DNA from: Alphaproteobacteria bacterium
GTDB taxonomy: Bacteria > Pseudomonadota > Alphaproteobacteria > Sphingomonadales > Sphingomonadaceae
DNA: 35,812 nucleotides
Assembly: GCA_030431875.1 (NCBI GenBank)
Contig: JAUIIG010000030.1
Span: 1 to 35,812 of the forward strand
Reading direction: 5' to 3'
The position numbers and the translations under genes are program-made. The notes under the pieces are model-generated. The model saw only the letters and a program-made list of their open reading frames with translations. It was not told where the DNA came from and did no database searches. Of this stretch, positions 6,743 to 15,426 are shown piece by piece. Each line of letters begins with the position of its first letter. Position 1 is the stretch's first letter.

Positions 6743-9673
6743 ATGACCTTTACCAAGCGCGTTGCCGCCGCCTTCCTTCCCATCGCCCTGCTGCTGCCGC
6801 TGCCGGCGCTGGCGCAGGTCACCTGCACCATCACGGCAGTGCCGGGCCAGGACGAACCCGAGTATGCGCGCCCGGACGATCCGTGGATTTATCGCGGCAC
6901 GGATATTCCGATCGACGAGCAATGGCTGTTCGGCGAACTGCCCAACGGCGTGCGCTATGCCGTGCGCGAGAACGGGGTGCCGCCGTGCCAGATGAGCCTG
7001 CGCATCGCCATCGATGCCGGCTCGATCTACGAAACCGAGGAAGAACGCGGCTGGGCGCACCTGCTGGAGCACCTGGTGTTCCGCGAATCCCGCTATTTCG
7101 GCAATGGTGAGGCGATCCCGCACTTCCAGCGCATGGGCGCAGCGCTGGGTTACGATACCAATGCCACGACCAGCCCGACGCAGACGGTCTACAAGCTGGA
7201 CCTTCCGAATGCCACGCGCCAGTCGATGGACGATTCTGTGCGACTTTTCTCGGGCATGGTGATCGACCCGGTGCTGAGCGCGGAAAACGTCGCGCTCGAC
7301 GTGCCCATCGTGCTGGCCGAACGACGCGAGCGGGCGGGCCCCGCGCGCCGTGTGCAGGAGGCGACCACCTCCACCTTCTTCGCCGGACAGCGGCTGGGTG
7401 AACGCATGCCCATCGGCACGGTCGAAACCTTGCAGGCTGCGACCGCAGAAGGCGTCGAGGCGTTCCACACGCGCTGGTATCGCCCCGAGAATGCCGTGGT
7501 GGTGCTGGTCGGCGATGCCGATGTCGAAGTGCTGGCGGCGACGGTCGAACGCTATTTTTCCGATTGGGAAGGCGAGGGGCCGCTGACGCCCGCGCCCGAT
7601 TTCGGCGATCCCGTCGCACCACTTGGGGCCGATCCGGACAATCCCGTGGGCGAAGTGGCCGTGGTGGTCGAACCCGGCCTGCCGCGCACGCTCAGCTACG
7701 GCATCATGCGCCCCTGGGTGCAGATCGTCGACAACATGGAATACAACCGCCGCAACCTGCTGCTCGACGTGGGCGCGGCGATCATCAACCGGCGGCTGGA
7801 GCGGCGCGCCCGCGAGGGCGGTAGCTTCCTCGGGGCCTCGGTCGGCCGCGACAAGGTGAGCCGCACGGTCGACGGCACTTTCGTTACCGTCGCGCCCAAT
7901 GGCGAGGGCTGGGAAGAGGCGCTGGCTGACGTGCGCGGCGTGATTGCCGATGCCCTGATGGCTCCGCCGAGCCAGGGCGAGATCGACCAGGCCGTGGCCG
8001 GGTTCGACGTCGCCTATACCGACTTCGCCGAACAGTCGCGCATCCAGGCGGGTTCGGCGCTGGCCGATACCGTGGTCGGCGCGGTCGACATTCGCGAGGC
8101 CGTGGCCAGCCCGGAAACCTTCCTCGCCATGTTCCACTCGCTCAGCGAGCGGTTCACCCCGGAAGATGTCTTCGCCGCCACCCAGGCCCTGTTCGAGGGC
8201 GAAGTGGTGCGCGCGGTCATGCTGTCGCCCGATGGCGACGGCGCGACCGAGGCTGCCTTGCGCGCCGCGTTGGAACGCCCTGCCATGGCCAATGGCGATG
8301 CCCGCGACGACGCCGAAGCGATCAACTTTGCCGACCTGCCGCCCGTCGGCCAGCCCAGCCTGCCCACCGTGCGCGAGCCGCTGGGCGTGCTCGATGTCGA
8401 GCAGCTGACCTTCGCCAACGGCGTGCGCGCCATGCTGTTCAGCCGCGACAACGAACCGGGCCGCGTTACCGTGCGGGTGCGTTTCGGCACCGGCTGGCGC
8501 GGGATCGAGGATGACGAGGCGGTCTATGCCCAGCTGGGCCAGATGGCGCTGGTCAGCTCCGGTCTCGGCCCGCTCGGCCAGAACGAGATCGACCGCGTTG
8601 CTGCCGGCAGCAAGCTGGGGTTCGACTTCTTTATCGAGGACGGGGCCTTCGTGTTCCAGGGCCTGACCCGGCAGGAAGACCTTGAAAACCAGCTCTACCT
8701 GTTCGCCGCCAAGCTCGCCATGCCGCGCTGGGACGAAGCGCCGGTGGAGCGCGCCGCTTCTGCGGCGGCGATCGGCTACGATTCCTTCGACCGCGACCCC
8801 AACGGCGTGCTCAACCGCGACCTCGACTGGCTGCTGCGCGACCGTGACCCGCGCTTCGCCACGCCCACTCCGGCAGACCTGCAGGCGGCCACGCCCGAAG
8901 GCTTCCGCCGCACCTGGTCGCGCCTGCTGCAACAGGGCCCGATCGAGGTCGCCGTGTTCGGCGATATCGACCGCGAGGCGGCCGTTGCCGCGCTGTCGCG
9001 GACCTTCGGTGCCCTGCCGCCGCGCATGGTGCCGGCGCCCGAAGTGGTGGACCGCGGTATGGACTTCCCCGCCGTGGGCAGCGGTCCGGTGCAGCTATTC
9101 CACTCCGGCGATGCCGACCAGGCCGCAGCCGTAATCGCCTGGCCCACGGGCGGCGGCTCTGATGCCATGCCGCGCAGCCGCAAGCTCGACCTGCTGGGCC
9201 AGATCATCTCGATCCGCCTGCTGGACGGCCTGCGCGAACGCGCCGGTGCGGCCTATTCGCCCTTCGTGTCCTCCACCTGGCCGCTTGACAGCGATAGCGG
9301 CGGGGTGATCTTCGCCATGGCGCAGGTCGATCCGGCGCTGGTGCCGGTGTTCTTCGACATGGCCGAAACCATCGTTGCAGACCTTGCCGCCAGCGGCCCG
9401 ACCGAAGATGAACTGGCCCGCGTGGTGGAACCGGTGCGGCTCAACATCGAGCGCGGCAGTACGGGGCACACCTTCTGGCTCAACCAGCTGCAAGGCTCGA
9501 CCATCGACCGCAATCGCGCGCTGCACCTGCGCTCGCTCTACAGCGACTACGTCAATACCACGCCGGAAGAGATCCAGGTGCTGGCGCAGCAGTACCTCGC
9601 TGCACGGCCGGGCTGGCGGCTCAGCGTGCTGCCCGAAAACACCGGATCGGCACCGGCGGCGACGGGCAGGTAG
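6743..9673 (+). CDS. Exported M16 family zinc metallopeptidase, two-unit (pitrilysin/processing-peptidase type)
   Basis: A 976-residue secreted peptidase. A classical signal peptide (about 1-25: basic MTFTKR, hydrophobic core, LPALAQ cleavage region) precedes the first M16 unit, with the inverted zinc motif HLLEH at 106-110 (H106, E109, H110) and a distal Glu in LAERRER (E193) as the third ligand. A second M16 unit begins around residue 560 (QLTFANGVRAMLFSRDN) and lacks HxxEH, as expected for the inactive partner half. A GAAYSPFVSSTWPLDS segment near residue 840 is the substrate-positioning block. The start is ATG 6743, where the signal peptide begins; the frame is open further upstream across nfuA, but that is antisense. 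Periplasmic or outer-membrane-facing peptide turnover is likely. Substrate unknown. Confidence 0.92.
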   Translation: MTFTKRVAAAFLPIALLLPLPALAQVTCTITAVPGQDEPEYARPDDPWIYRGTDIPIDEQWLFGELPNGVRYAVRENGVPPCQMSLRIAIDAGSIYETEEERGWAHLLEHLVFRESRYFGNGEAIPHFQRMGAALGYDTNATTSPTQTVYKLDLPNATRQSMDDSVRLFSGMVIDPVLSAENVALDVPIVLAERRERAGPARRVQEATTSTFFAGQRLGERMPIGTVETLQAATAEGVEAFHTRWYRPENAVVVLVGDADVEVLAATVERYFSDWEGEGPLTPAPDFGDPVAPLGADPDNPVGEVAVVVEPGLPRTLSYGIMRPWVQIVDNMEYNRRNLLLDVGAAIINRRLERRAREGGSFLGASVGRDKVSRTVDGTFVTVAPNGEGWEEALADVRGVIADALMAPPSQGEIDQAVAGFDVAYTDFAEQSRIQAGSALADTVVGAVDIREAVASPETFLAMFHSLSERFTPEDVFAATQALFEGEVVRAVMLSPDGDGATEAALRAALERPAMANGDARDDAEAINFADLPPVGQPSLPTVREPLGVLDVEQLTFANGVRAMLFSRDNEPGRVTVRVRFGTGWRGIEDDEAVYAQLGQMALVSSGLGPLGQNEIDRVAAGSKLGFDFFIEDGAFVFQGLTRQEDLENQLYLFAAKLAMPRWDEAPVERAASAAAIGYDSFDRDPNGVLNRDLDWLLRDRDPRFATPTPADLQAATPEGFRRTWSRLLQQGPIEVAVFGDIDREAAVAALSRTFGALPPRMVPAPEVVDRGMDFPAVGSGPVQLFHSGDADQAAAVIAWPTGGGSDAMPRSRKLDLLGQIISIRLLDGLRERAGAAYSPFVSSTWPLDSDSGGVIFAMAQVDPALVPVFFDMAETIVADLAASGPTEDELARVVEPVRLNIERGSTGHTFWLNQLQGSTIDRNRALHLRSLYSDYVNTTPEEIQVLAQQYLAARPGWRLSVLPENTGSAPAATGR

Positions 9674-9707
9674 GCGCCAAGCCCGTTACGCAAGTAACCT
9701 TTGCGCC
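9673..9707 (+). terminator. Hairpin just after the M16 peptidase gene (candidate 3'-end signal)
   Basis: The stop codon leads into an imperfect stem: GGCGC-c-AAG pairs with CTT-t-GCGCC, and an inner GTTAC (9685-9689) and GTAAC (9694-9698) close on a GCAA tetraloop (9690-9693). No U run follows, so this may be a Rho-dependent end, an mRNA 3' stabiliser or a weak terminator. Confidence 0.4.
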
Positions 9708-9796
9708 GCCGGGACCGGGCCTGTAGGGGAGCGCTTCCCCGAAATCGTAGTGAGATCGCCCGCCGGGGAACGGGCGCGCATGGATGAAGAATTACA

Positions 9797-11176
9797 GTGG
9801 CACAGAACTGGACCCCCGATAGCTGGAAGCAGGATCGCTTTGTCGCAAAGCACCTGCCCGAGTACGAAGACGCGGCCGCGCTGGCCGAAGCAGAGCGCGC
9901 GCTCGCCGGGTTTCCGCCGCTGGTCTTTGCCGGTGAGGCGCGCAACCTGAAGGCGGCGCTGGGCGAGGTAACGGCGGGCAAGGCCTTCCTCGTGCAGGGC
10001 GGTGACTGTGCCGAGAGCTTTGCCGAATTCCACCCGGACAACATCCGCGACACCTTCCGCGTGATCCTGCAGATGGCTGCCGTGCTGACTTTTGCCAGCA
10101 AGCTGCCAGTGGTGAAGGTGGGCCGCATGGCCGGCCAGTTCGCCAAGCCGCGTAGCTCGAACACGGAGACACAGGGCGACGTGACGCTGCCGAGCTACTT
10201 CGGTGACAACGTCAACGGCATCGAGTTCTCGCCCGAATCGCGCACCAACGATCCGCAGCGCATGCTGCGCGCCTATTCGCAGGCGGCTGCCACGCTGAAC
10301 CTGCTGCGCGCCTTCACCACCGGCGGCTATGCCAACCTGCGTCAGGTGCACCAGTGGACGCTGGACTTCATGGGCCGCAGCCCCTGGGCCGACCAGTACA
10401 AGACCATCGCCGACCGCATCGGTGAGGCGCTGGACTTCATGGAAGCTTGCGGGGTCGACATCGAAGACCAGCCGCAGCTGAAAACCGCCACTTTCTACAC
10501 CAGTCACGAGGCGCTGCTGCTGCCTTACGAGCAGGCCATGACGCGGCAGGATTCGCTGACCGGCGACTGGTACGACACCAGCGCCCACATGCTGTGGATC
10601 GGTGACCGCACGCGCTTCATCGACAGCGCCCACGTGGAATTCCTGCGCGGGGTGAACAACCCCATCGGCGTGAAGTGCGGCCCGAGCCTGGAGCCCGACG
10701 CGCTGCTGGAGATGCTCGACATCCTCAACCCGGCGCGCGAGGCCGGCCGCATCACCCTGATCAGCCGTTTCGGTGCAGGCAAGGTCGAGGAAGGCCTGCC
10801 GCCGCTGGTGCGCGCCGTGACCCGCGAGGGCCACCCGGTGGTGTGGTCTTGCGACCCGATGCACGGCAACGTCATCAAGTCGGACTCCGGCTACAAGACT
10901 CGTCCGTTCGACCGCATCCTGTCCGAAGTGCGCGGCTTCTTCGCCGTGCACCGCGCGGAAGGCACCCATGCGGGCGGCATCCATGTCGAGATGACCGGGC
11001 AGGACGTGACCGAGTGCACCGGCGGTGCCGTGGCCATCACCGACGAGGGCCTGGCCGACCGGTATCACACGCACTGCGACCCGCGTCTCAATGCCGCGCA
11101 GTCGCTGGAGCTGTCGTTCCTGCTGGCGGAAATGATCAACCTCGAGCTGGGCGAGGCACGGCAGGACGCTGCCTGA
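9797..11176 (+). CDS. 3-deoxy-7-phosphoheptulonate (DAHP) synthase, class II
   Basis: First enzyme of the shikimate pathway: condenses phosphoenolpyruvate and erythrose 4-phosphate. The 459-residue length fits the class II (plant and Mycobacterium-like) family. Motifs seen are GGDCAESF (68-75, with the metal-ligand cysteine C71), [13 protein letters not shown] (109-121) for substrate binding, and the C-terminal metal-binding blocks [21 protein letters not shown] and HTHCDPRLN. The start is GTG 9797; an ATG at 9780 is out of frame. It stands alone, without other aro genes, between two hairpins (9673-9707 and 11187-11222), so it is probably a single-gene transcript. Feedback regulation cannot be read from the sequence. 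Confidence 0.96.
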   Translation: MAQNWTPDSWKQDRFVAKHLPEYEDAAALAEAERALAGFPPLVFAGEARNLKAALGEVTAGKAFLVQGGDCAESFAEFHPDNIRDTFRVILQMAAVLTFASKLPVVKVGRMAGQFAKPRSSNTETQGDVTLPSYFGDNVNGIEFSPESRTNDPQRMLRAYSQAAATLNLLRAFTTGGYANLRQVHQWTLDFMGRSPWADQYKTIADRIGEALDFMEACGVDIEDQPQLKTATFYTSHEALLLPYEQAMTRQDSLTGDWYDTSAHMLWIGDRTRFIDSAHVEFLRGVNNPIGVKCGPSLEPDALLEMLDILNPAREAGRITLISRFGAGKVEEGLPPLVRAVTREGHPVVWSCDPMHGNVIKSDSGYKTRPFDRILSEVRGFFAVHRAEGTHAGGIHVEMTGQDVTECTGGAVAITDEGLADRYHTHCDPRLNAAQSLELSFLLAEMINLELGEARQDAA

Positions 11177-11186
11177 CCGACCGGCG

Positions 11187-11222
11187 CGCTGCGGCTAGGG
11201 GCAATCCCTTATAGCCGTAGCG
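11187..11222 (+). terminator. Strong hairpin after the DAHP synthase gene (candidate terminator)
   Basis: CGCT-G-CGGCTA (11187-11197) pairs with TAGCCG-T-AGCG (11212-11222): ten Watson-Crick pairs plus a G-U pair. Inside, AGGG and CCCT can extend the stem. It starts 11 bases beyond the stop codon. A clear U run is missing, so termination is likely but not certain. Confidence 0.5.
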
Positions 11223-11278
11223 GGCGGTGGCTTACTTCTTGGCGGTACACCCGATGACCAGTTCATTGGGGGACCGTA

Positions 11279-13087
11279 TTGCGCCTGTGGCGGAACATCC
11301 GTGAGCCGCTGTTGGTCGGCATGCTCTGGGCAGTGCTTGCGCTGTGCAGCGTATCCCTGCGCGAGGATTTCGGGGCCGTCCTGCTGTTCTGGGCGCCCAG
11401 CGGCCTGGCGGTAGCCGCCTTCCACCACATCCCGCGGCGGCGCTGGTTGCTGCTGGGGGCAATCCTCCTGCCGCTGCAGATGGCGGCCATCTGGTGGGGC
11501 GGCACCGCGCCAACCGCCGCCCTGGCCTATTCCTGCGCCAGCTTGCTGCAGGCCATCATTGCCGCCAGTATCCGCATCGGGGTGCTGGGCGGCCGGTTCG
11601 AAGTGCCGCGCAACTTCCTGCAAGTCGCAGGCCTGTTCGTCGCGGCCTTGGCTGGCGGCGTGGCGGGCGCGCTGGTGGCCATGCCGTTCCGCGCCGAACA
11701 CACCCTTGCGGATATGGCCTGGTGGTTCCTCGCCAACGTGCTCGCCATCATCACCCTGACGCCGGTATTCCTGCGCCTGCTGCCGCTGTTCCGGCTGGGC
11801 TTCAAGCGCGAGCTGGTGAGGGTTGACTGGACATCGGGCGCGCTGCTGATCGGCGCTGCCGGGTTGGCGCTGGCGATCCTGCAGGGGTCGGAACTGGTCC
11901 TTGTTCCGCTGCTGGTGACGGGTGTGGTCTTCGCCACGGTGCGGCAGGGCAAGGTCGCCGGCGCGCTGGTCGTGCTCGCCTATGCAGGGGTGGCGACAGT
12001 GCTCAGCCTTGGCGGCGAATCGCCCGCTCCCTTGCTAGACCTGCCGCGGGCCGAAGCCAGCCTTGTCCTGCAAGGCTGGATGCTGGCCATGCTGGCTACC
12101 GCCCTGCCGATTGCTGCCATGCTGCTCAAGCGCCAGGAACTGCAGCGCGAACTGGTGCAGCACAACCAGCGCATGCACGAAAGCCTGATGCTGTTCGACC
12201 TAGCCGAGGAAACCGCCGGCATCGGGCGCTGGCGGCTCGATCTCGTCACGGGTGAGCAGGACTGGTCTGCCAAGATGCTCGAACTGAACGGCCTGCCACG
12301 CTCGCTGGCTCCCGACCCGGGCGACCTGACCCGGCTGCTGCCCGATGGCGGCGAGAAACTGTTCGGGCAGATCGCCGCCAAGCGCGAGGAGCGTGAGGCC
12401 TTCACCTTCAACTATACCATCAAGCCGCCCGGTGCGCCCGAACGCATCCTGCGCATTTCCGTGCTCAATGAATTCGACGACAATGGGCGGCGGATCGCGG
12501 TCTTTGGCGTGGCCATGGACGTCACCGAACAGATACGCCGCGAAGATGCGCTGGAACTGGCGCGCGGCCGGGCCGTGCGGCTGGCGGCCGAGGCGCAGAA
12601 GCTGGCCAATACCGACGCGCTGACCAACCTGCCCAACCGCCGCTGCACCTTCGGGCGGCTGGAGAACATGGTGGAGGTTGCCGGCAAGCGCGGCGGCATG
12701 CTCACGGCGATCATGTTCGATGTCGATCACTTCAAGCGAGTGAACGACCTTTTTGGCCACCAGACGGGTGACGAAGTGCTGGTCCGGGTTGCCGAACTGG
12801 CGCGGCGGCAGGCGCGCGGGGGCGATCTCGTGGGCCGTGTCGGCGGCGAGGAATTCGTCTGGCTGCTACCCGCCCTGGCCGACGAAGCGGCGGCCAAGCT
12901 GGCCGAGCGGCTGCGCGAATCGGTGGAGAGCGGCACCGAAAGCTCCGCCCTGCCAGCGGTCACGATCAGCATCGGGATTGCCCACTTCCGCCGCGGCGAC
13001 ACGCCGGAAAGCCTGCTCGCCCGGGCAGATGCCGCGCTGTACGACGCCAAGGAAGGCGGGCGGAACCGCGTTATGCTGGCCGCTTGA
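11279..13087 (+). CDS. Membrane diguanylate cyclase, MASE1-PAS-GGDEF
   Basis: Makes cyclic di-GMP from two GTP; inner membrane. The 602-residue protein has an N-terminal MASE1-type sensory domain of roughly eight membrane segments (about 10-285, with the FWAPSGLAVAAF block typical of MASE1), a PAS-like domain (about 300-415, including IGRWRLDLVTGEQDWSAKM and ending in VAMDVTEQI), and a C-terminal GGDEF domain (about 435-600). The active-site signature is GGEEF at 522-526, so catalysis should be intact. The product-inhibition I-site RxxD (R513-D516) is present five residues upstream. The TTG start at 11279 is supported by GGGGGA seven bases upstream; an ATG at 11321 would cut into the first membrane segment. 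No EAL domain is present. It lies upstream of egtB with a 97-base gap. Confidence 0.93.
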   Translation: MRLWRNIREPLLVGMLWAVLALCSVSLREDFGAVLLFWAPSGLAVAAFHHIPRRRWLLLGAILLPLQMAAIWWGGTAPTAALAYSCASLLQAIIAASIRIGVLGGRFEVPRNFLQVAGLFVAALAGGVAGALVAMPFRAEHTLADMAWWFLANVLAIITLTPVFLRLLPLFRLGFKRELVRVDWTSGALLIGAAGLALAILQGSELVLVPLLVTGVVFATVRQGKVAGALVVLAYAGVATVLSLGGESPAPLLDLPRAEASLVLQGWMLAMLATALPIAAMLLKRQELQRELVQHNQRMHESLMLFDLAEETAGIGRWRLDLVTGEQDWSAKMLELNGLPRSLAPDPGDLTRLLPDGGEKLFGQIAAKREEREAFTFNYTIKPPGAPERILRISVLNEFDDNGRRIAVFGVAMDVTEQIRREDALELARGRAVRLAAEAQKLANTDALTNLPNRRCTFGRLENMVEVAGKRGGMLTAIMFDVDHFKRVNDLFGHQTGDEVLVRVAELARRQARGGDLVGRVGGEEFVWLLPALADEAAAKLAERLRESVESGTESSALPAVTISIGIAHFRRGDTPESLLARADAALYDAKEGGRNRVMLAA

Positions 13088-13111
13088 CGAAATTGGCCAA
13101 ATCGGTGGTTC

Positions 13112-13135
13112 TCGGGGTTTTAATCCGAAACCCGA
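13112..13135 (+). terminator. Small hairpin between the diguanylate cyclase and egtB
   Basis: TCGGG-g-TTT (13112-13120) pairs with AAACCCGA (13128-13135) around a 7-base loop, with one bulged G, 24 bases beyond the cyclase stop. There is no U run. It may mark the end of the cyclase message or be part of the egtB leader. Confidence 0.3.
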
Positions 13136-13184
13136 TGCGTCATTCATACGTAGGACGGATAGACACCGATCACGGGAGAGGGCC

Positions 13185-14420
13185 TTGCCCCAAGCCAGTA
13201 GCCGCCCAACCGACGACCATGGACCCGCCAGCTTGGCGGAGCGCTTTGCCGCGACGCGGCGGCTGACCGAAAGCCTGCTCGAACCGCTGAGCGAGGCCGA
13301 TGCCACGATCCAGTCGATGGAAGATGCTTCGCCCGCCAAGTGGCATGCGGCGCATACCACGTGGTTCTGGGAAACCTTCCTATTGCGGGATCATGCACCG
13401 GGTTACCGGTTGCACGACGAACGCTGGCCGTTCCTGTTCAATTCCTATTACGAGGCCGAGGGCGAGCGCATCCTGCGCCGTAACCGGGGGCTGCTCACGC
13501 GCCCCACGCTGGCCGAAGTGCTCGACTGGCGCGCCCATGTCGACGAAGCGATGCAGCCCTTGCTGGACGATCCACGCCATGCCGCGCTGATCGAACTGGG
13601 CGTGGCCCACGAACAGCAGCACATCGAGCTGTTGCTGACCGACATCAAGCATGCCCTGTCGAAGAACCCGCTGGGCCCGGCCATGTGGGACAATGCTCAC
13701 GACAAGGCTGCCGCACAGGCGGAAGGCTGGATCGAACATCCCGGCGGCATTGCCATGATCGGCCATGCTGGCGAGGGCTTCGCCTTCGACAACGAGGGCC
13801 CCGCGCACCGCGTGCTGCTGGAACCCTTTGCGCTATCGCGGCGGCTGGTGTCCAATGGCGAATGGGATGCCTTCATCGCCGATGGCGGCTATTCGGACCA
13901 CCGCCTCTGGCTCTCCGATGCCTGGGCCTGGCTCGATCGCTGCAAGATCACCGCGCCGCTGTACTGGCGAGAAGGGCAGCAGTTCACCCACACCGGCTGG
14001 CAGGAACGCGATCCCGAGGCGCCGGTCAGCCACATTTCCTATTACGAAGCCGATGCCTTCGCCACATGGGCCGGGTGCCGCCTGCCGACCGAGTTCGAAT
14101 GGGAAGCCGTCGCGCAAGGTCACGATGCCGCGGCAGGCAACCAGCTCGATAGTGCCGCTCCGCCACAGCCCGTCGGCACGGGGGAGCTGTTCGGCGATGT
14201 CTGGCAATTCACGCGTTCCGGTTACCTGCCGTACCCGCGCTTCCAGCCTGCCGAGGGTGCGGTGGGCGAATACAACGGCAAGTTCATGGCCGGACAATGG
14301 GTACTGAAAGGTGCCAGCTGCGCCACCGTGCGCGGCCATTCCCGCGCCTCCTATCGCAACTTCTTCTACCCGCAACAGCGTTGGCAGTTCACCGGACTCC
14401 GCCTCGCAAAGGACCTGTGA
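13185..14420 (+). CDS. egtB: Ergothioneine biosynthesis protein EgtB (sulfoxide synthase)
   Basis: Non-heme iron enzyme that joins hercynine to a cysteine-containing thiol with O2, forming the C-S bond of ergothioneine. The 411-residue protein has an N-terminal DinB-like domain with the three-histidine iron site: H57 in WHAAHTTWFWE, and H142 and H146 in HEQQHIE. A C-terminal FGE-sulfatase-like domain follows (about 185-410) with RLPTEFEWE, GDVWQFTRSGYLPY and the final SYRNFFYPQQRWQFTGLRLA block. I chose TTG 13185 because GGGAGAGG sits just upstream and the EgtB homology starts shortly after; there is no suitable ATG. The stop overlaps the egtD start (TGATG). No egtA or egtC is nearby, so the enzyme may use cysteine directly or the genes may lie elsewhere. 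Confidence 0.94.
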   Translation: MPQASSRPTDDHGPASLAERFAATRRLTESLLEPLSEADATIQSMEDASPAKWHAAHTTWFWETFLLRDHAPGYRLHDERWPFLFNSYYEAEGERILRRNRGLLTRPTLAEVLDWRAHVDEAMQPLLDDPRHAALIELGVAHEQQHIELLLTDIKHALSKNPLGPAMWDNAHDKAAAQAEGWIEHPGGIAMIGHAGEGFAFDNEGPAHRVLLEPFALSRRLVSNGEWDAFIADGGYSDHRLWLSDAWAWLDRCKITAPLYWREGQQFTHTGWQERDPEAPVSHISYYEADAFATWAGCRLPTEFEWEAVAQGHDAAAGNQLDSAAPPQPVGTGELFGDVWQFTRSGYLPYPRFQPAEGAVGEYNGKFMAGQWVLKGASCATVRGHSRASYRNFFYPQQRWQFTGLRLAKDL

Positions 14421-15406
14421 TGACCCAGACCGAAGGTATCCAGCTCGTCGAGCGCGACGAGGAAGGGGTCGACGTGGCCTTTCGCGCAGACGTGCTGACA
14501 GGGCTTGCGCAGCGGCAGAAGGCAATCCCCGCGCGCTGGCTTTACGACGATGCCGGGTCGCAGCTGTTCGAGGACATCACGCAGATCCCCGAATATTACC
14601 CGACCCGCGCCGAGACCGAAATCCTCGAAGCGCGCGGGGAGGAGTTCGCCGAGCTGATCGGTGCAGGCCGCGCGGTGGTAGAGTTCGGCAGCGGATCGTC
14701 AGTGAAGACCCCGCTGTTGCTCAAGGCCATCGACCCGGGGGCCTATGTTCCGCTGGATATCTCGGGCGACTTCCTGCGTGCTGCAGCTGCGGACCTGTCG
14801 GCCAAGTTCCCCGGCTTGCCGGTTTACCCGGTTGAGGCGGACTTCACCAAGCGCGTGGAACTGCCCGGCGAAGTGGCGGACGTGCCCAAGCTCGGCTTCT
14901 TCCCCGGCTCCACGATCGGCAACATGGTGCCGCGCACGGCGGTGGACCTGCTGCGCGAAATGCGCGCTACGCTGGGGACGGAAGCCATGCTGCTGATCGG
15001 GATGGACCTGATCAAGGACCAGGCCGTGCTGGAAGCTGCCTACGACGATGCGGCGGGCGTCACTGCCGAGTTCAACCTCAACCTGCTGCGCCGGATCAAT
15101 CGCGAGCTTGGCGGTACCATCCCGGTCGACCAGTTCCGTCACGAAGCCCGCTGGGTGGACACCTATGCCCGGATCGAGATGCATGCTGTGGCGCAGGCGG
15201 ACGTTGAGTTCGACGTCGCAGGCAAGAGTTTCGCCATGCAGGCAGGCGAGTCCATCCACACCGAGAACAGTCACAAGTTCGACTATCGCAGCGGCAACAC
15301 CCTGCTGCTGGCGGGTCACTGGACCCCGGTGGCGCGCTGGACAGACGCGCAGGATCGCTTCTCGCTGATCCTCGCCAAGGCCACGATCCCTCGCGCTGCG
15401 CCATGA
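14420..15406 (+). CDS. egtD: L-histidine N-alpha-methyltransferase EgtD
   Basis: Trimethylates histidine with S-adenosylmethionine to hercynine, the first step of ergothioneine synthesis. The 328-residue protein shows the family signatures: EYYPTRAETEIL (58-69), the SAM-binding EFGSGSSVKT (88-97), GSTIGN with N168, the MDLIKDQAVLEAAYDDAAG block with Y208, and HTENSHKF, in which E282 and S284 keep the spacing of the substrate amino-group contacts described for mycobacterial EgtD. The start codon shares its A with the egtB stop (TGATG), so translation is coupled. Together they cover hercynine formation and sulphur insertion. The C-S lyase (egtE) needed to finish ergothioneine is not in the window. 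Confidence 0.95.
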   Translation: MTQTEGIQLVERDEEGVDVAFRADVLTGLAQRQKAIPARWLYDDAGSQLFEDITQIPEYYPTRAETEILEARGEEFAELIGAGRAVVEFGSGSSVKTPLLLKAIDPGAYVPLDISGDFLRAAAADLSAKFPGLPVYPVEADFTKRVELPGEVADVPKLGFFPGSTIGNMVPRTAVDLLREMRATLGTEAMLLIGMDLIKDQAVLEAAYDDAAGVTAEFNLNLLRRINRELGGTIPVDQFRHEARWVDTYARIEMHAVAQADVEFDVAGKSFAMQAGESIHTENSHKFDYRSGNTLLLAGHWTPVARWTDAQDRFSLILAKATIPRAAP

Positions 15407-15426
15407 TCGGAGCTATATAGGCCCGC

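Noticed and set aside
6704..8932. A 742-codon open frame antisense to the M16 peptidase
   Set aside because: Composition is the His/Gly/Ala/Arg pattern of a GC-rich shadow, while the plus-strand frame has a signal peptide and HLLEH motif.
12753..13184. A 5' extension of egtB through the end of the cyclase gene
   Set aside because: That part of the frame is out-of-frame reading of the GGDEF domain; the TTG at 13185 has a Shine-Dalgarno and matches EgtB start position.
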